From Prostheceraeus crozeri (taxonomy: Eukaryota; Platyhelminthes; Polycladida; Euryleptidae), in assembly GCA_907163375.1 (NCBI GenBank), contig CAJQUW010014298.1, positions 1 to 64,000 on the forward strand: a DNA stretch of 64,000 nt, read 5' to 3'. Each line of letters opens with the position of its first letter. Positions within the stretch are counted from its first letter, which is position 1. This document shows, piece after piece, positions 24,135-62,614 of the stretch. Below the pieces are notes generated by a model, which saw nothing but the letters and a program-made list of their open reading frames with translations, did no database searches and was not told the origin of the DNA. The translations under genes and the position numbers were made by a program.

Positions 24135-27100
24135 CTGAAAGGGAAAATACAAGATGACAGTGACTGACTCCTATTAGAGGCCGATGTAGTCTGCTGTTCT
24201 AGCTACATGTCAACCCGATGTTTAACCCTAGAACGGCCAAGCCTCTGTACACCCTAAAAACGGCCAAGGTGTGATCAATTGATCACCATTTATTTTTCTC
24301 TGTAAAAAGAAACCAATCAATGCGAAATGGATTCTCTTATTTAAAAAAACTAATTTCAACAAAAAATGTTTCACTGTCCACTGCATTTCGAGCACTGGGG
24401 GCTGGAATGTGCACCACAGACGGGTTCACGACAATCATTGCAACAAATCTTAGTTAGGTTGCAATTTTTCGTCGGCCTTCCAGACTCCTTGCAAAGGCCG
24501 CACCGAACTCAAGTAGACAACTGGGCTGAGCCATCTGTAGATGTGGCTGGATATGTACTATACAAAAAGTAAGTCACTAAATGAGAAGTCGCAGACACGT
24601 AAATCGGCCGAAATTTGAGACATACAGCCTTTGCCTACGTGTGCGCGCGTGCGGCGTGTGTGTGTGTGTGTGTGAGTGAGTGAGTGAGAATATTGGAGAA
24701 AGTATTTCATGATTCGATTGTGTACTCGTATATCCATAAAGTAAGTCACTAAATGAGAAGTCGCAGACACGTAAATCGGCCGAAATTTGAGACATACAGC
24801 CTTTGCCTACGTGTGCGCGCGTGCGGCGTGTGTGTGTGAGAATATTGGAGAAAGTATTTCATGATTCGATTGTGTACTCGTATATCCATAAAGTAAAAGT
24901 CGGTAAATGAGAAGTTTCAGACACCTATACTTCTGAATAAAATTTGAACTTTTTTTCAAAGGTGATCAATTGATCACACCTTGGCCGTTCTGGGGTTAAG
25001 GGATCACATAGCAGCAAAAATTAGTAGCCAAAGATAGAAAAGATCAACGCGATTCTAATGGTAGCACTCGCAGCCTCGTACAATGCATAGACCTCAGATT
25101 GTACTGAAATCGTTTTTTGAAGAAAACTGATTGTGAAAATTATTCGGCCGTTAGTGGATTAATCAAGTCTTGCATATTCTATGAAGGAAACAATCATTTT
25201 CAAGGTATCTGAGACTGAGGGGCATATATCTTTCCCCAAAAAATTACTCAAACTAAAGGAACAAATTGAATTGAATAAATAATAAAATTGAAGAATAATC
25301 AGTTGACAAAAACAAAACTCAACCTATCAATTTTGATAGAAAATTCGAGGAAGCACAATCAGAGTAAGTGCTTGACAATGGTGGTTTTATTTTCGCAATT
25401 AGAACACAGATTATAGTCCGACAGAATAAAAATTTTAGAATTGAAATTGTTTAGTTTCAAAGCTAAAAACTGCACCAAAAAGACAAGAAGACTGGACAAT
25501 GATCTCAATCATAGAAATCCGACACTTTCTGATATCAAAGGACTAAAACGGAAATGAACATTAACAGGATGCTACGTTCTGGACATGCGTCCTATGCAAA
25601 CGGTACCTGAAGAGTTGCGGCGTCCAGTTACGGCAATATGTAACTTACCACATAATGCCATACGGCAAGAATCTACAACTATTCAGTGCTTCAATAAATC
25701 GAGTTTCCTTGAGATCCATTGACAATGTGCCTACATCGGAGCAGCTGAAGTGGACATCAACAGACAGCCAGTCTCCTATCTATAGTCCAGTCAGCATATA
25801 CAAAAGCGAAAAGTCGAATTTCTATGATTTCAATGTTTGAAATCACCATACAATCCAAAGGTGATAAGTGACGGAAGATGCATCGCCAAGGACAAGACGA
25901 GGAGAACCCTTTCAACGATCTATAGTTTGCCATTCTAAATCGCAAGCAAAAAATATGAAAATGATAAGTAACATAATCGCTCATGATAATTTTGCTTTAG
26001 GAGCCACTTATCAAGAACCACTATTCTCATCTTTTGAGTGTCGGTTTAGTCTCCTTTTCAGAGAGAAATATTTCTGTAGTGTAGCTGACTATGTTCCAGA
26101 CAGCTAGGTTTTTTTATTTATTTTATTTCGTTGTAACTTGTACAAGTAGTGCATGTTAGCTTTATTTGGCGTGCTATGTATTCTATCTGTAATTGGTTTC
26201 TTGTGCTAAGACATGGGAGTACCCATGGCTTTTGGTTATGAATATTTAAATTTTGTATAACTGGATATCCTGATTAGCCAGCATTCACAATATACGTTGC
26301 TCTCCTAATGGAAGGTCGCTTTCCTGAGTCAGGCTAGTCGAGGACATAACAATTTCATAAATAAATTTGCTCTCATTGACGAACATTGCAGATAAATCCC
26401 AGTCTAAACCTTAGTGGTCGCAAAACCGGCACTTTCTATTTTTCCATAATAGCAAGCACCGATTCTCAAATGCCGGTTTATTGAAATTTATTATGAAAAT
26501 GGATTATTTTTTGAATTCTCATTATATAAATAGTTCAGACATCGCGGTACCGACATACCGGCTTTGTGAAAGTGATCCTAACTGAAATAGCTTAATATAT
26601 AAACATGGCTGTAAAAAAATAACACATCGACCTGACCTTGACCTGGATGAAAAAATTATGTCCTTGAAAAAGATTGAAATTCAATCGAGGTCGAAACCGT
26701 GATGAACATTGCAGTTAGATCTCCGACAATTCCAATATTCATAAATTGTCAATATTACAATAAAGCTAAAATTAAATCAATAACCATAATGAGAAATGAC
26801 ACCACTGACACGTGTGACGTTGCTAACAATAAAGCTACCAAAAAGCGAAAGTAAGATTCTTAGCTGAATCTTAATTCGTACAAATCAATAAGGCATGTTA
26901 AGCGAAACGTAATGCATTTTATCACTTACTCGCTGTGTAAAATGATATCCGGGACCCAAATCAAATCATTTGTTACAGCGATGCTTGTCAAGGAATAATA
27001 TGAAGCGTTCGTCATGTGGTCCCATCGGAGGCGATAATCCTTCCATTTCTGAAAACAACAATTTTTCAATGACAAAAACAAACAATACAACAATTTTCAA

Positions 27101-28196
27101 AACAACAATTATCAAGAGTCCCGATTATCAGCTGTCGAACTTTCATCACCCTTGTAATCCTTCAATGACTGATGACTTAAATATATAAAAAATAGTTGAA
27201 TTTCGCATCTCCCAAGTTCCCTGCCTAAATAATTTCAAAAACGGAACGCCACGGAGGGCTTTTTCTGAGAATCGGAGAAATGTAAAATAATTCATGATTT
27301 AATACCATGAACCTTGATTCATACAAGTTCTCAAAGAGCCTAAAAATAAATGTTACTTCTATGTTCAACACTGCTTTAAATATTGAATCGTAAGATCATT
27401 GTGATATCTAGATATCAAATTGTAACCTCGATTTCATTATCTAATTGCAAAAGAATTAATAATTCGTGTTTCCTATAAAAAGTCTCCACATGTTGAATCA
27501 CCGTCTGAATACAAGTCTAAAACTGATTGAAACTGCGGCATGTCTTAGGTCAGTTCATTTCTTTCTTCCGCTGGATTCTGAATTAAAATCAAAGTCAATT
27601 TCGTTTCTCGAAACCTACTAAAACAGAGAAACATTGAATGTGACTACCTAACCTACGTGTGTAAAATAGTGCAATACATTCACAATTACAGCCAATCGAA
27701 TAAATTGATTTTTTCATCAATTTTTTATCAACGACAAGGTAGCTGCTAAGTAAGTCGATAAGAGAATATCTAGAGAGTTGTAATGCTTTAATGGATGATG
27801 AAACTGTACTATTAAACAAACAAAAACACAGTTCTGAGCTCACCATTCGCTTCCACAAACTAGCGGTGAAAATCTGCTTGATTTCGTTCTGAAACGAATA
27901 AGAATAAAATGAATAGAAGCAGCTTTAACTTTAACAGATTCTCTCAGACCTACCATGTCGATCAGCTGATGAAACGCTATATCCAAGGAGACCCACGTAG
28001 CTCCAGTCGACATGTCTGCAGGGCGTACTGCTTTCTCATAATTCTGATCCTCGAACAGAAACTTGTATAGAGCGCTTTCTTTCTCCACCAAAGAAATTGC
28101 AGCCGACGGATAGGTGTAAGAAGCAGAGTCAGTCACATCTACAGTCACACAGAGTCCTACGGCGAGGATCAAGAGACAAATGCCTGGCCTGCACAT
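23599..28196 (-). CDS. Nicotinic acetylcholine receptor alpha-type subunit, 5' part (4 exons)
   Basis: Four minus-strand exons (28196-27954, 27888-27844, 27048-26930, 24134-23599) join in frame to 314 residues with GT-AG splice sites. The second exon is 45 nt, as is usual in this family. Features in order: a hydrophobic signal peptide (MCRPGICLLILAVGLCV); loop D around W98 (KWKDYRLRW); loop A WVPDI (127-131); the Cys-loop C169-x13-C183 with FPFD; loop B GSWAYD (188-193); vicinal cysteines C233-C234 in YTCCAYPF, which mark an alpha-type subunit; TM1 (~253-275); and TM2 (~283-302). TM2 begins after Gly-Glu (E281 at the -1' position) and has Leu at 9', as in cation-selective channels. The product would sit in the plasma membrane as part of a pentamer gated by acetylcholine. 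TM3, the cytoplasmic loop and TM4 were not found, so the gene is partial in this window or truncated. An upstream in-frame ATG at 28266-28268 would add 24 residues but spoils the signal peptide. Confidence 0.85.
24371..24505 (-). pseudogene. piggyBac transposase C-terminal Cys-rich domain remnant
   Basis: The minus strand reads VRCGLCKESGRP, then a CC-x2-C group, VCGAHSSPQCSKCSGQ and a stop at 24371-24373. The spacing C-x2-C ... C ... CC-x2-C ... C-x2-H ... C-x2-C is that of the Cys-rich domain at the end of piggyBac-type transposases. No catalytic core remains nearby, so the element is non-autonomous. Confidence 0.8.
24566..24935. repeat. Tandem duplication with GT/GA microsatellite
   Basis: A segment starting 'aaagtaagtcactaaatgag' is repeated at about 24566-24737 and 24738-24893, with a third partial start near 24890. 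The copies differ mainly in the length of a (GT)n(GA)n tract: long with 'gagtgagtgagtgag' in copy 1, short in copy 2. Confidence 0.85.
25003..26929. other. Receptor intron 3, no gene seen
   Basis: AT-rich intronic sequence. Short ORFs here (25655-25840, 25868-26107) show no family features. A faint inverted pair of 'aaaccggc'/'gccggttt' words around 26418-26580 may mark a decayed element. Confidence 0.5.
26930..27048 (-). CDS. nAChR coding exon 3 (loops D and A)
   Basis: Acceptor 'gttttcag', donor gtaagt. It encodes KWKDYRLRW through WVPDIILHS and ends with two bases of the next codon (Asp). Confidence 0.88.
27844..27888 (-). CDS. nAChR coding exon 2 (45 nt)
   Basis: Acceptor 'gtttcag' and donor gtgagc. 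It encodes NEIKQIFTASLWKRM. The 45-nt length and the W-x2-M/Q context match the family's conserved small exon. Confidence 0.85.
27954..28196 (-). CDS. nAChR coding exon 1 (signal peptide, N-terminal ligand domain)
   Basis: 81 codons from the ATG at 28196 to a donor gtaggt at 27953. It encodes the signal peptide and the start of the extracellular domain (EKAVRPADMSTG...FHQLIDM), in phase 0. The start was chosen because the hydrophobic segment follows it directly. Confidence 0.8.
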
Positions 28197-28268
28197 GATC
28201 AAAACAATCCACTCTGTCACTTTGTCACAGTTCTGTGCAGGTATGAGGTAGGAAGAACAGTTGGACAA

Positions 28269-31200
28269 GCCTCTCCGTACTCCTGCCTATTCCACGCCAC
28301 TTGCTTTGGTAACTGAGGAGATTGCGCAACAAAACCAATCAACGCTTTGAGATCATCAACAAACTGTGAGTCAAATATTTTTTCTGCTCATCATGCATAA
28401 TGAAAGGCCATTGCTAAGTGCGATCTGAGAAGGCCAAACCAATGATTTCAGTGTATCTGCAGATTGTACCAGACGGACAATTAAGCGAAGGTCACCATGG
28501 GAAACAATAGCTGACGACCAAAAGCAATCACAAAGAGGAAAGTATAAAGCAATAACAGCAATAAGAGTTGCGAGTCTATTTTTTTATTACTGAAATTGGA
28601 CGGTCTGACCCATAGAAATTGATAACAATGAAACCTCTAGAATGGAAGTAAAACTTCATGCAACACACTGTGGACGTGGAGGTAACTGGACGCAAGCGTG
28701 AAAATGATTCGAAAAAACTGACAATAAACAGACGCGGAAAAAAAGTTTTCGCGACATGATCAATTGAACCAATGAAATTTCAATCTCATAGAAATTGATG
28801 ATATTATTGATTGACCTTAGGCATGCATGCAATTACTCGCGATACCTCTATTGAAGTCATTTGATTTTTAAACAGCTAATTTCGAAAACGTTGTGATATC
28901 TATGAAGTTAAGAAATCTAAATCAATTATAATTGCTCATGAACTGAGTTGAATGATGGCAGAAAAAATATTAAAATCAATGCTTTCGATGTTGATAACTA
29001 CGAGTCACTTAGCCCGCTAAAGACGAGCGTGCTGCTTATGAAAACTCTCAATCCGAATGCTTTCCGGGTCAACGTTGACTCCGGAACAGCCAAAAAAGTG
29101 ACCAAATCAAGGAAGAGATCAACAGGATTCTAATTATTCTACTCCCAACTTCGTAGGATAACAAGAACGCCCTCAAGTTGAGCTTGATCTTTTTTTGAAG
29201 AACTTCTTATGTTTGGAAATTGCTACGTGATTAATGGGTTAAATTTTGCTAAAGTTTTCGTGATAGTATGCATACTAGCAGCTATAAAATGATATTAACC
29301 CTTTGGCGAACAGAGCGTGCACACCACTTCACTCATGAATAGTCTGAAGTTACCAAAAGTAGCACAATTCATAATTCTTTGCTATCACTCATCATTTTTG
29401 AGTTTTTATAAGCTTACCATAAAGGTCACCAGAGATCCAAGACGATCGCAAGAAACTGTACAATTCTAATTTTATTAGAAAATTCATGACACTCGCACGC
29501 ACGCATATATTTCACTAGCCATTGTACAATCTTCGGCTCTATCGGTACCTACCATGATATTTTCTTGATTTGCAAGCACCATGGGAACTATTTCAGGTAA
29601 ATTGGGTAAAACGCTAATTAATGTAATTATGAAACATTCGGTGATATGTCCGCGAGAGCATTTAACTGTGTAATTGGACATCTGTATCCAATTGCAGTTT
29701 GCTTTGAAAAATTGTCGGAATTGAAGAGGTTTGGTATGAAATTCCATAAAGATTCAGCATAAGCGGAACTTGGTTCTGTGAATTAATAATTTGAGATTCT
29801 TCACAGATAGTTCGTTCTAAAAATACAAATTGTCTGAAGAAGCTTTTATATCGATCAACCTGCTACTCCAATAAAAAACTGAATAAAAACAAAGCTTAAA
29901 AATTCTCGAAAAAGAGGAACAAGATTTTACGATACAGGCCTACCTTATAATTTTACTCCAGGATCGGAAAATGCTATTAGTAGTTCCTTTTGGTATTTTT
30001 TTGATTCAAGATAAATGCTAGATTCGGTTACGTAAATACCATCCCATCGCATTTTCAAAATCCATATTAATCGATTATGAAAGGGGACATGTCAAAAAGA
30101 AAATGATTCGCTTTGAAGTGCTTTCGCATTTGCTATTTATCACTTTTAACAAATACGTGGTGAACTTGGTCATATCTTGGACTAAATAGATGTCGAGCCG
30201 TGACTGCGAGTGTCATCGAAATCCGCAAGGACATTCGGACAAAAACAACCACCAAAAAAGTCTATGCTAGCATTGCGATTTCGAGAATTATCTGCGTAAT
30301 TCGATTTCGATTTCAGACTTTTTGACCTTCTCGCATTGTAATCAAATTTCAAAAGTAGTTTTCACTATTTATCGCAATGTAAAATTCCGACTTCAAGCAT
30401 TATTTTCTTCACTTTCGCAATGCCTATGAAAAATGATCAATTTTGTAAGTCGTACTCAACTTTGATTACAGGCGAAGACCTTGAGTGATCATCCGCAGCT
30501 TCATGACAATCCCTAAAAAACGCAGTGTTTACGGCTTCAGAGTGTCCTTCGAAAGATGAATTACAAAATCTTAATCAAGCGAGTAATAAGTTTTAGCATG
30601 GCAGCCATGATAAGGGTTCGCTGGCAATTTAGTTTTGGTATCTATGAAAGGATTTAAAATCATGGCCCCACAGTTTGCTTCAGTTTTCATCAGAAGATCA
30701 TAGACCCCGTCATATGAAAACAGCCTGACCAGACCGTTTCCAGTAAATTCATCATTTATACAGTACATGCATCATTTATTTGACTATGAAATCGTCAAGC
30801 TTTGTTTTGAAATGAATTTTAAAAATAGAAATCGAATAAAAGCACAGCATCTGGCACAGGCTGCACCTCAGATAAAGCACTGAATATACATTGAATCCTA
30901 GATATTTTACATGTAGGCATACTGTGCTCGGCTAGTGTGCATCAGTCTAAAACACAGTGTCTACGAACCATCTTGAAAATTTCCCGGTTTTCTCAGTCGG
31001 TGTAGGCTCAGTATCCTGGCTTTTTTTGCGGATGTTTTTCGAAAACCAATGCTTTTAAAGTAACTAGAATGCTCCTTTGAACAACCTGTTCTCCTCGCTG
31101 TAATGAGTGACGAGTAGCTTCCACAAACTAATGTAGGCCCCCTATTTAAATAAAACTCAGGCGATGCAAAAATGCTGTTTTTCAATAAAAAAGTTTGAAA

Positions 31201-31325
31201 AGAAGTTAAATGAAATGCTTTCAATAAAATCAGTGACAAGATGAACGTGAGAGGCACGCTTGTCGATACGTGTATAAAAGTGCAAAAAGTTTATTAGAAC
31301 ATCCAAAAACTTGACGCTGATTCGT
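28269..31325. other. Intergenic AT-rich DNA with two possible coding scraps
   Basis: No complete gene. Two minus-strand ORFs look less random than their surroundings: 29484-29747 (NYTVKCSRGHITECF) and 30571-30768 (EANCGAMILNPFIDTKTKL, then NPYHGCHAKTYYSLD and a stop). Both are Cys-containing and could be exons or pseudogene fragments. I recognise no family. A single variant of the transposon motif (gttgactccggaac) lies at about 29073. Confidence 0.4.
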
Positions 31326-31668
31326 AATGTTTGAGGAAAAGCGTCGACCAAAAGATCGACGCATGTCGCTCTCCTGCCCCCTCGATAGTCAATACCTGAA
31401 TCCAAAAAAGGCACAGAGTTCTTGGCACCAAATATATTTCGGTCCTACGACCTTCTTCAGTGGTGATGTCACAAGAACTGAAATTTACAAGAAGCTGATG
31501 CAAATGACAAAGCTGATGCTTGTGACATCACCACTGAAGAAGGTCGTAGGACCGAAATATATTTGGTGTCAAGAACTCTGTGCCTTTTTTGGATTCAAGT
31601 ATTGACTATCGAGGGGGCAGGAGAGCGACATGCGTCGATCTTTTGGTCGACGCTTTTCCCCAAACATT
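31326..31668. mobile_element. 343-bp foldback element with 150-bp arms
   Basis: A near-perfect inverted repeat pairs 31326-31475 with 31519-31668 around a 43-bp loop. The outer tips read aatgtttg...ggaaaagcgtcgacc. The arms differ at only a few bases, so the structure is young or maintained. No coding capacity. It fits a foldback or MITE-type non-autonomous DNA element, family unknown. Confidence 0.88.
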
Positions 31669-32896
31669 TCTTTTCTTGATCCGTCATCTTGTTGCTTCTT
31701 CTTCTCCTCGCTCCACTCTGTGCATCGCTGATTTGGGTTCCTCGCCATGCGAATCATGTTTTAAGAGATATCCATATCGTAATAATTCGGTCGCGCGCAC
31801 TTCTTAATAAACAAATCTCTGAGCGTCTATAAGTGTGAGGACCTTTAAAATGAATGATTTCTGTCCGGATTCAAAACTCCCCTTGAGTTGCATTCATGGA
31901 ACGATTTTTCCCGAAAAGTATTTTCTTTCAACCTGGAGCAATTACGATCGCTTATCACATCAGCTTCATGACCCTTGAACCATCTCAACTTGACACCCAT
32001 CAATATGAGCCTCCAATGAAACTTCTGCCGCTTCGCATCCACCCTCCCGCTTAATCCACCGAGATGGGATTCATTGCCCATTCTGACCGAAGAAATATAA
32101 TAAGTGACGTTAAAGGATATGAAACTGGCAGTTTCGACAGTACGGTGAAAACATTAAGGATACGACCCTGAAAACAATGATATTAATAATTCAGTTGCGG
32201 TTTGTATACTTCGCATGCTTGTCTGCTTTAGTAGTAGAATTATCGGTTCTCCCAGTTTTCCCCGATTAGTACCCTGTCACAACATGTAAAATTAGTGACG
32301 TACCATTCTGCTTGCTGTACGTCTGCGGGAAAAAGTAGCTCCATATGTCCAAACATCTAGGAATTTGTTTGCTATTTCTTTTTCCGAAAATAATTCTATT
32401 CGAAAGCAACACTATACTCAAGAACAGGCGTGTTGATCAGTTGCAACACGGACTATAATTGGGAGATACGCGAAAAATGATCCAAAATGTAGCGATTACT
32501 ATCACGCCAATCAAAGCTTAATCTTATTAGGATATTTTTCGTGTATTAGAAAGTGCTAAGTGCTAACCTCAGAAACTCTGCTTTTTATGGAATGTCAAAA
32601 CTCGTATCATCCTGGTATTTACTGAATTTTTGCATGAAGTGAACAATCAAAAAAGAAATACCATCCATATGCTTACCTATGCATTTGAGGGGAAAACCCT
32701 ATACTATTTTCATCGTTCGCTAATTGTTTTTACGAATTTGGACATCATATTCACTCTTTCGAAAAGTCCGTTGATTAAAACCAAAAAGTCGCTCCGATTC
32801 TGATAATATACTTTCAATGATATCCTTAGTTGCTACTGCTGAAAATAACTGTTTAGAAATGAAATGAAAATTTACCTATCTTCAGAAATATCAAAC
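31669..32896. other. Intergenic DNA, no gene seen
   Basis: Unremarkable AT-rich spacer between the foldback element and the 3' end of NDUFS1. Confidence 0.5.
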
Positions 32897-32902
32897 TTTA
32901 TT
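32897..32902 (-). terminator. Probable NDUFS1 polyadenylation signal AATAAA
   Basis: AATAAA on the minus strand, about 190 nt downstream of the NDUFS1 stop codon. It is a suitable distance and the nearest canonical signal I see. Confidence 0.55.
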
Positions 32903-33092
32903 ACATGCTCAAGCTTTCTCTCAAAATTACGAACAGCCCAGATAAAAGAAATTATATTTCGTCCCATGTACATTTCTACTGTTCCTCCTCACAGTTCAAA
33001 ATAACAGAGAAAACAGTATTGATTATGTTTTCTTTTATCTCTTCACAAAGGTTGAAAGAACACCAAGTCAATTTGGGGATGATATCACACTC

Positions 33093-59656
<26,564 letters not shown>

Positions 59657-59666
59657 GATGTTCAAC

Positions 59667-60884
59667 CTGTAAGAAAAACAAATTGCTCAATATTAAAATC
59701 GGAACAAACTCTTGTGAAAAATATCATTGGGTTTATAATGTTAACTAATTTTGTCAAATATGAAGCCATGGTAAGCTAATACAATTCAGTAATCCAAAAG
59801 ATGTCAATTCCTTAACTCTGCGGAAGTCAGCTTCCCATCTTTCAGCAATATAATCAATCTCATTTTTTTAATTTATGAATAACATTTAACGATAGAGCAA
59901 ACTTCATTTGGTGTTCACCTGGCGCATGAATCACTTGAAAACAATTATCTGTACAGGAGGTCATCAATAACGAATTATATCAGAAAAAAGCGGCAAACAG
60001 AGGGATCCAATAAAATAGGAAGATTTTTCTTTACAAATGCAGCACTTTACTGAATTATTCGCGGCGAAAGAATGACTTAATGAGCACAGGAATTAACTTC
60101 CCAGAAGCAATAAGAACAAAGCGATGTAGTTTTGAGAGGAACCGGGACAAAGGTCTATACTGTCACAGGATAATCATCAACGAAAAAAGTTGTAGTTGGA
60201 GCCGAAGCCTTTCAAAAATTTGACGGCTCCGCAGGCCTCTTTATACCATGACAATTGCTTATTCAAACCGCGTTTGCTCATCCCGATCCTTCGCATGAGC
60301 CTTCGAATTTATCTTTAAATATTTGCTCTGCTCTTTTTTTCAACTTCATCTTTACTGACAAAAATATTTAACACACGGTTATGTTCGCTTCATGTGTTGT
60401 TTGAAGAAAATAGCGCTGAATTTTATCGATGTTTATAATACACTGTTCTTGACTTCCCCTCACATTTCCCTAACTCGAGCATGCCCACTTAACGAAAAAA
60501 AATAATGGACGAAGTCAACCGAAAAAAAAACTAAAGTGGCGATCGGATTCCAACTAATATAGACAGAAAGAGCAGATCTCAGACAATAATTGCATGACAG
60601 GATTTTGTTCTAGATTTCCTCTTTGATAGAATAGAATTTCTTTATTGTCTCGCTGACAAACTCCGCAAGCACATTACAAATCACATCGATGTCAATATAC
60701 ATGTAAGATAGAATCATGAGGTGCAAATGGCAGCGAATAGGCAAATAAAAGTAAGAATACAAGTGAGAAAGCTATTTACAGTTTCTCATTAACTTAATTA
60801 AATTTCTCAGAATTTAAACTCAAAAAACAAAAGATGCAAAATTTTCGTCAAATATAAGTTCTTGTCAACCTTACGAATCATTTA
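59667..60884. other. Upstream region of NDUFS1
   Basis: It should contain the 5'-UTR exon and promoter, but I cannot place either. At 60620-60700 the minus strand ends in 'aataaagaaattctattcta', reminiscent of the 3' end of a non-LTR retrotransposon. Confidence 0.4.
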
Positions 60885-62606
60885 CAGGGTTGGCCGGTAA
60901 AAAACACCCTGGTTTTTACCACCTAGTAAAAACCGGTAAAAACCTGGTAAAAACCATCAGCTTTTGTCGCCATTTTTCGGCTAAAACTGGCAAAAACTGG
61001 CTAATGCTATTTTTCCAGCATTACTACTTAAGTTTTTTTGGGTACATACAATATAAGGGATCATCGTCACTCCTTACTTTATTGATGAACGTTAGTCGCA
61101 GTAAGTTCACTTTACTTTTTCATCATTCGATAAACATTTAGGCCTGTATTTTCACAATTCAAACCTATCAATATCGCATTTCAATCAAGAATATGTTCCA
61201 AGTATAGGTGTAAGAATATGATTATAAAAAATATTGTTATAAAGCTGTTGTGCATTATTCTTCTAAGTGTGCACGCATTTTGTTGCTTTATGAATTTCAT
61301 TCATTGTAAGATGCAACAGACGTTCATGCTGGAAGGAAATCACTTGGCTCTATGCAAAACATCGAAAATAGGCATTCCATGAAGCTAGAAGGGTAGGAAA
61401 ATGTAGAAATCTGTCCTAGGATTTCTACGATTAACCTCTCTGCTGATCTCATAGAATAGCTTGTCTTCTAAATCTGTGGCAAATGTCCCATACCCATTGT
61501 GATTACACGAATATTACTATGAAATTTATCCTGCACTCCCAGAAGGACTAGATTAAAAATTTTGCCCTTCAACATTTTTCATTTCATGGTAATTTACCCT
61601 CACATATTTAGAGGATAAGGTTATTAAATGAATGTAAAACCGAAAGTGAAATTTTGATTTGAGCTCAAAATATGGAAATTTCAAGAACTTTAAGCAAACT
61701 TTTATATCACAATAATGTCAAAATTGTTTGTCGCACTCAGATTCTATTAACAAGATCAATTTTTCAGCTTGCTGGACATGTTCTTTTGTTGAGATTATTA
61801 CTGAAGCTGTTCAGACATACATTATACCTCACTTTATCAAGATTGCTGGTGCGAGCTATGTTATTTAATTATTATCTTTTCTTACAAATCATGATTTCCT
61901 GCTGCAGTCACAAGCATCAGTACATTTAGTATATTTCTAAAAAAAGTAGAAATGCATTCTAAGTGACTGTTGCACATTGCTTGATTTGGGAGGTGAGATT
62001 CTCCATTGCAGAGACTTTTTGATAGAGTGTTTTCTCTGCGTTCATGAGAGAGACCTGGGTTCGAATCTAGATCTGATGAAACCTAAGCTACTATTAAAAT
62101 ACACTCTACATTCTTGCTGAATACTCAACACAGAAGAGTGACAGTGGGATTATTGAAGCTCGTCCACATGAGGAAAGTGGTTTGCATAATTTAGTTCTAT
62201 GTATAAACCAGATATATTCATATATTTATTTTCACTTTTCATTCATTTGATGATAATTCTGCGAGTATCTAACAACTTCTGTTACATGAACCAAAGAGCC
62301 AAAATGGTGCTGAAGTCTACATTTGTTCTTAAATCACTAGGAAAGGGCAGAGCAATCGTAAAGAAAGACAACATCGTTTGTCGTTCGTTATAAAAACATA
62401 TGTGGTTCCATTACAGAATGTATGTCATGTTTTGAAGATAAGAGTTTCAAACTGCAAACCCGCATGCACCGTAATACTTAAACCCCAACTTGCAGTCGAT
62501 CATTTCGTGAAGACTGATTTTTCGAAATTTTTGTTTTAGCCGGTTTTTACCAGTTTTTGCCAGTTTCTACCTGGTTTTCACCACTTAGTGGCAAAAACCA
62601 AACCTG
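60885..62606. mobile_element. Non-autonomous hAT element, 1722 bp, with 8-bp target duplication
   Basis: The perfect duplication atcattta lies at 60877-60884 and 62607-62614. The tips are CAGGGTTGGCCGGTAAAAA at the left and CAGGTTTGGTTTTTGCCAC on the reverse strand at the right. Both ends contain iterated 'ccggtaaaaac' words within ~75 bp. CAGG tips plus an 8-bp duplication are diagnostic of hAT. Internal ORFs (for example 61672-61929) do not resemble a transposase. A 'gggttcgaatct' box-B-like word near 62057 hints at a nested tRNA-derived piece. Confidence 0.9.
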
Positions 62607-62614
62607 ATCATTTA

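Larger units (their letters stand above)
24222..24999 (-). mobile_element. Internally deleted piggyBac-type element with TTAA duplication
   Basis: TTAA at 24222-24225 and 24996-24999 flanks a 770-bp element. Its ends match: CCCTAGAACGGCCAAG at the left and CCCCAGAACGGCCAAG on the reverse strand at the right, each continuing into GGTGTGATCAATTGATCACC. The left end carries an extra ~28-bp copy of its tip. Inside are a remnant of the transposase C-terminus (minus strand) and a tandem duplication with GT/GA repeats (24566-24893). TTAA targets and CCC tips are typical of the piggyBac superfamily. It lies in the intron just upstream of receptor exon 4. Confidence 0.85.

Noticed and set aside
24558-24795. 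His/Thr-rich minus ORFs (THTHTH)
   Set aside because: Product of the GT microsatellite and its tandem duplication.
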